Positions 41,177 to 44,047 of a DNA stretch of 44,047 bases are shown here, piece by piece (the first letter of the stretch is position 1; each line of letters opens with the position of its first letter). The stretch is from DATELY01 sp035276085. GTDB lineage: Bacteria > Pseudomonadota > Gammaproteobacteria > Steroidobacterales > Steroidobacteraceae. Below the pieces are notes generated by a model that saw nothing but the letters and a program-made list of their open reading frames with translations, was not told where the DNA came from and did not search any database. Made by a program: the position numbers and the translations under genes. The stretch is taken from positions 1 to 44,047 of the forward strand of contig DATELY010000163.1 of the NCBI GenBank assembly GCA_035276085.1, given 5' to 3'.

Positions 41177-42910
41177 ATGTCCAAGAACATTGTCATCTGC
41201 TCGGATGGGACAGGGAATTCCGCTATCAAGGGACGAGGCACCAATGTCTTCAAGATATTCGAGTGCGTCGATCTCAATGGTCATCGCTATGACCACGCAC
41301 TGACCGTACAAGTGGCGATCTATGACGACGGCGTCGGAACGGAAAGCTTCAAGCCGCTACGCGTGCTGGGTGGCGCGGCCGGCTGGGGATTGAGCCGCAA
41401 CGTCAAGCAACTCTACGAAGAACTGTGCCGGATCTACGACCCCGGCGATCGCATCTTCCTGTTTGGCTTCAGCCGCGGCGCCTTCACCGTGCGCACATTG
41501 GCAGGCTTGATCACGACTTGCGGCATCGTCAACGCAACTCAGCAGCGTCGCTCTGACGATGCGGCGGCAAGGGGCCAAAGTGCGGCGACGAGGATAGAGA
41601 ACCCACAAGAGCTGCGAACGTTGGTCGAAAAGGCTTACAAAATTCTGCGTCGTTGTTTTCGAACGTGGCTGATGCGAGCCCTCTTCGGTCCACCGACCGA
41701 GGGCGAGAGCGAGGCATTCCGTCGCGCACACTGTCATGGCAATGAGAAGATCGCCTTCGTCGGCGTATGGGATACGGTGGATGCCGTCGGCCTGCCGCTC
41801 AACATCGCCAACGTGGTGAATACGTTCATCTATCAGTTCAAGTTTCCAAACTACGAGCTGAGTCCGGACGTCGAAAGCGGCTATCACGCGCTCGCCATCG
41901 ATGACGAGCGTCAATCGTTTCATCCGCTGCTCTGGGACCAGCGCAAGGAAAACAAGGAACAGATCATCGAGCAGGTCTGGTTCGCGGGCGTGCACTCGAA
42001 TGTCGGGGGTGGTTATCCGCGCCAGGGTATGTCGCTGGTGGCACTGGACTGGTTGATGCAGAAATCCGAAGCCGCCGGACTGCGCTTCGTAGCCGACGAG
42101 CGCAAGTACTATCGCGATCACGCGAACGTGGACGACAAACTGTACAACTCGCGCGGTGGAATCGGGTTGTTCTACCGCTGGCTTCCGCGCGACATCGCCA
42201 AGCTCTGCGCGAAGAACAACGTGCCGCCGGTACTGCATTCCACCGTGCTCGAACGCATTGCCCACGGCACGGAGAACTATCGGCCTGGCAATCTTCCCAG
42301 CAATGCTTCAATCGTGTTCACGCGCAGCGACGAAGACGACAAGGACGACACGGCGCGCGACAGAGCCAAGGCACTGCAGAAGGTGCTGGCCGAAGCACAC
42401 AGCGCGCTGCCGTCAGTCCCAGAGAACGGCTCGCTCCTTGATACCGTACGCATGTACGTGCACATCGGTCGTCTCTCTTATCGCGTGTTCCTGCTGACCG
42501 TCATCGGAGTGATCGTCACCGCCGCGGCCCTCCTCCATCCAGCTGCCTCGCTGGGATGGTCGCTCCTGCCGAGCATCGGCAAGCTGCTGTTCGGACTGAT
42601 CGGCAGTCCAATCGACACCTCCATCGCGATTGCGAGAGCGTTCGCCGATAAACCTGGGGCGATTGCATCGATCAGCGCCGGCTCATTGGTCGCAATGCTG
42701 CTCTCCTGGTGGTCGGGTCGCGGCATGGACCACGCGTTCTCACAATTCTGGTTCAAGGCGCAACAGGCCCTGCGGCGGGAATTGAAGCAGACAAGGATGA
42801 AAGCCCAGACAGCGAAAGCCATCCAGGAAGGCCGTGTTACTGCAGACGATCCACTGCCGCTCACCAACACAGATCGTCTCCCCGCAGGACTGGCGGAGGA
42901 AACTCCCTGA
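41177..42910 (+). CDS. DUF2235 alpha/beta hydrolase with C-terminal membrane helices
   Basis: 577 aa from ATG 41177, with GGGAGTGGCATC upstream. The DUF2235 domain (also the catalytic part of Tle1-type T6SS phospholipases) has IVICSDGTGNSAIKG, FGFSRGAFTVRTLAGLI (nucleophile S99), WDTVDAVGLP and WFAGVHSNVGGGYPRQGMS. Residues about 430-460 (VFLLTVIGVIVTAAALL) and about 495-520 form membrane helices, followed by a basic cytosolic tail. The membrane anchor and lack of VgrG, Hcp or immunity genes argue against a secreted T6SS effector here. A membrane-bound lipid or ester hydrolase is likely. Confidence 0.83.
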   Translation: MSKNIVICSDGTGNSAIKGRGTNVFKIFECVDLNGHRYDHALTVQVAIYDDGVGTESFKPLRVLGGAAGWGLSRNVKQLYEELCRIYDPGDRIFLFGFSRGAFTVRTLAGLITTCGIVNATQQRRSDDAAARGQSAATRIENPQELRTLVEKAYKILRRCFRTWLMRALFGPPTEGESEAFRRAHCHGNEKIAFVGVWDTVDAVGLPLNIANVVNTFIYQFKFPNYELSPDVESGYHALAIDDERQSFHPLLWDQRKENKEQIIEQVWFAGVHSNVGGGYPRQGMSLVALDWLMQKSEAAGLRFVADERKYYRDHANVDDKLYNSRGGIGLFYRWLPRDIAKLCAKNNVPPVLHSTVLERIAHGTENYRPGNLPSNASIVFTRSDEDDKDDTARDRAKALQKVLAEAHSALPSVPENGSLLDTVRMYVHIGRLSYRVFLLTVIGVIVTAAALLHPAASLGWSLLPSIGKLLFGLIGSPIDTSIAIARAFADKPGAIASISAGSLVAMLLSWWSGRGMDHAFSQFWFKAQQALRRELKQTRMKAQTAKAIQEGRVTADDPLPLTNTDRLPAGLAEETP

Positions 42911-43119
42911 AGCGCTCTCGAACCCGCGCGCGGCACAGATCGCTCGCATTCGCGTAGGAATTTTCCCACTCCGATTTGCGGCCAAGTCGCAGCGCTTGTC
43001 ATGTATGTTCGATCTGCAAGCTCATCGAGCTTTCATCGAAGCGCTACGTGCAGCTACGGGCACGTCCCGGCATCGGGGCTCGCATTTCGTGACCGCAGAT
43101 TCACGGACCTGTCGAATCC

Positions 43120-43818
43120 ATGGCATCGAAGCCTTCCATCGAGTCAGCGCTCCTGCGCCGTTTCGGCCAGGCGCTGCTGCACCCTGGATTTCGCCAGCTC
43201 TCGCATGATCGCCTCATGGAGGCGTCGCACGAGTGCCTGAGCCAGGCCGCCACCAGTGACGACCCAGAGACCAGGATCGTTGCGCTCCGACTGCACGAGA
43301 ACCCACGCACGTACGAATCGTGGGCGTGCGAACACTCCGGCATGATGCGGAATGTGGCCGCGGAGCGCTCGCCGGCCGCGCAACGAGAGTCGATGCTCTC
43401 GGCATCCTTTTCGCTGATTCAACGCAAGGCGATGTTCGAGTACCTGCGCGAACGGCAGGTGCGCGGCACCAAGCGAGAGGCGTTGATTCAGCACTTCTTC
43501 CCGCAGCGCGACGTCGCCGATTCCATGCGCGTGGAGCACATGCAGTACGTGCGTAGCACCGCCAGCTACCTCTGCGTCGAGCACGTCGGGCGCGACCTCA
43601 TGTCCGATCCGTTGTTCGAGGAACCGCTGGCGGAGTACGAGGTGATCTATCACGAGTACTTCTACGCGTACTGCGATCAGATCGTCGCAGACGGCACAGC
43701 TCTGTCCATGCCCATGGAGATTCTAGGCGGCATGAAGAACCGCGTCAGCGAATGGCGCAAGGCGCTGCTCGCGCTCACTCATTCCCAGTCAGGGACCTGG
43801 CGGCGACCGAAGTTCTAG
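43120..43818 (+). CDS. Helical protein of unknown function
   Basis: 232 aa, no signal peptide or membrane helix, wholly helical in character (ALLRRFGQALLHPGFRQLSH, AMFEYLRERQVRGTKREALI, MRVEHMQYVRSTASYLCVEH). One stretch, YEVIYHEYFYAYCDQIVADG, is rich in aromatics and acidic residues. I do not recognise the family. No clear ribosome site is present. It follows the DUF2235 gene by 209 bp on the same strand, so a functional link is possible but unproven. Its 3' end overlaps by 30 bp the 3' end of the convergent methyltransferase. Confidence 0.6.
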   Translation: MASKPSIESALLRRFGQALLHPGFRQLSHDRLMEASHECLSQAATSDDPETRIVALRLHENPRTYESWACEHSGMMRNVAAERSPAAQRESMLSASFSLIQRKAMFEYLRERQVRGTKREALIQHFFPQRDVADSMRVEHMQYVRSTASYLCVEHVGRDLMSDPLFEEPLAEYEVIYHEYFYAYCDQIVADGTALSMPMEILGGMKNRVSEWRKALLALTHSQSGTWRRPKF

Positions 43819-44047
43819 CTTGCGTGCGACTCCACGACTCAGCGCAGAGAATGAATCGCCTTGGTTGGCGCTGCGAAGTCTTACCGAGACGTACTTTTCG
43901 CCCTTTAGCTTGAAATTCTTGCGGCCTGCGACCGCGGCGTTCCAGGCTTCCGAACAGCGCGGCACGATTCGATCATGCAGTTCGATGCACAGACTGCGGG
44001 TCGCATCGATCCATTCCGTGTTGCGGCTCAGCAGAGCATGCTCTCCG
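43789..44047 (-). CDS. FkbM-like methyltransferase, C-terminal part (cut by window edge)
   Basis: The minus-strand frame is open from the edge and stops at 43789 (85 codons seen). It reads EHALLSRNTEWIDATRSLCI, ELHDRIVPRCSEAWNAAVAG and NFKLKGEKYVSVRLRS. The pattern LL..N.EWID..R..CIELHDR..PRCSEA is typical of the C-terminal end of FkbM-family SAM-dependent O-methyltransferases, often found with polysaccharide or glycan genes. The SAM-binding part lies outside the window, so the assignment rests on this tail only. Its stop lies inside the convergent 43120 gene. Confidence 0.65.
   Translation of the reverse strand, partial: GEHALLSRNTEWIDATRSLCIELHDRIVPRCSEAWNAAVAGRKNFKLKGEKYVSVRLRSANQGDSFSALSRGVARKLELRSPPGP

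Noticed and set aside
41177..42910. T6SS phospholipase effector call for the DUF2235 gene
   Set aside because: Two membrane helices, and no VgrG, PAAR, Hcp or evident immunity gene nearby.
1..44047. tRNA and rRNA genes
   Set aside because: I looked for T-loop (GGTTCGAATCC-like) and rRNA-like stretches and saw none; a covariance scan would be needed to exclude them fully.

Overview
The window is a high-GC Gram-negative chromosome segment. Its gene families (TonB-dependent receptor, AmpG, MltD, periplasmic AroQ/PheC, HtpG, PpnN, many lipoproteins) point to a gammaproteobacterium, most likely near Xanthomonadales/Nevskiales (Steroidobacteraceae-like). That placement is inference; no rRNA is present. 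I found no tRNA, rRNA, CRISPR array or intact transposon.

Layout. 1-644 (-) is the N-terminal part of a TonB-dependent receptor. 900-6563 (-) encodes a double-length, four-ATPase UvrA-like protein. 6768-8943 (+) is a two-gene osmoprotectant-type ABC importer with a fused binding protein and permease. 9089-10342 (-) is a periplasmic chorismate mutase/cyclohexadienyl dehydratase fusion. 10498-12325 holds small and secreted proteins, including an EF-hand protein. 12322-13829 (-) has an M48 lipoprotein protease and a secreted SRPBCC protein. 13953-15263 (+) has a dienelactone hydrolase and FolE. 15424-18412 (-) has an EEP nuclease and a PLD-VTT membrane protein. Then come HtpG, an orphan ParA and small proteins.

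22345-27629 (-) is an envelope-related block: MltD plus a lipoprotein, then an L,D-transpeptidase, PpnN and a cysteine-containing protein in overlapping coupled genes. With AmpG (30583) this gives several peptidoglycan remodelling and recycling functions. Around them are a DUF427 protein, a membrane protein and transaldolase. 31984-33127 (+) carries three small uncharacterised genes, two of them tandem paralogues, preceded by TAGGAACTC-like boxes. An HD-GYP phosphodiesterase follows.

34779-36577 looks like decayed DNA: a frameshifted VOC gene, a PEP-CTERM tail without a start codon, a CxxCH fragment and two very small but well-signalled ORFs. 36578-43818 is accessory in character: a large secreted amidase, a lipoprotein, an HTH-DUF433/PIN-like toxin-antitoxin pair, a DUF2235 hydrolase with membrane helices and an unknown protein. 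The right edge cuts an FkbM-like methyltransferase.

The most unusual structural theme is a set of foldback repeats. At least six sequence families share one architecture (short words reiterated on one arm, their reverse complement on the other). They sit mostly at gene 3' ends or between convergent genes and sometimes supply the stop codons. One family lies in frame in the interdomain linkers of the double UvrA. I did not find a clear novel defence or biosynthetic system; the best candidates for new biology are the foldback families, the small paralogue pair and the HTH-DUF433/PIN-like module.
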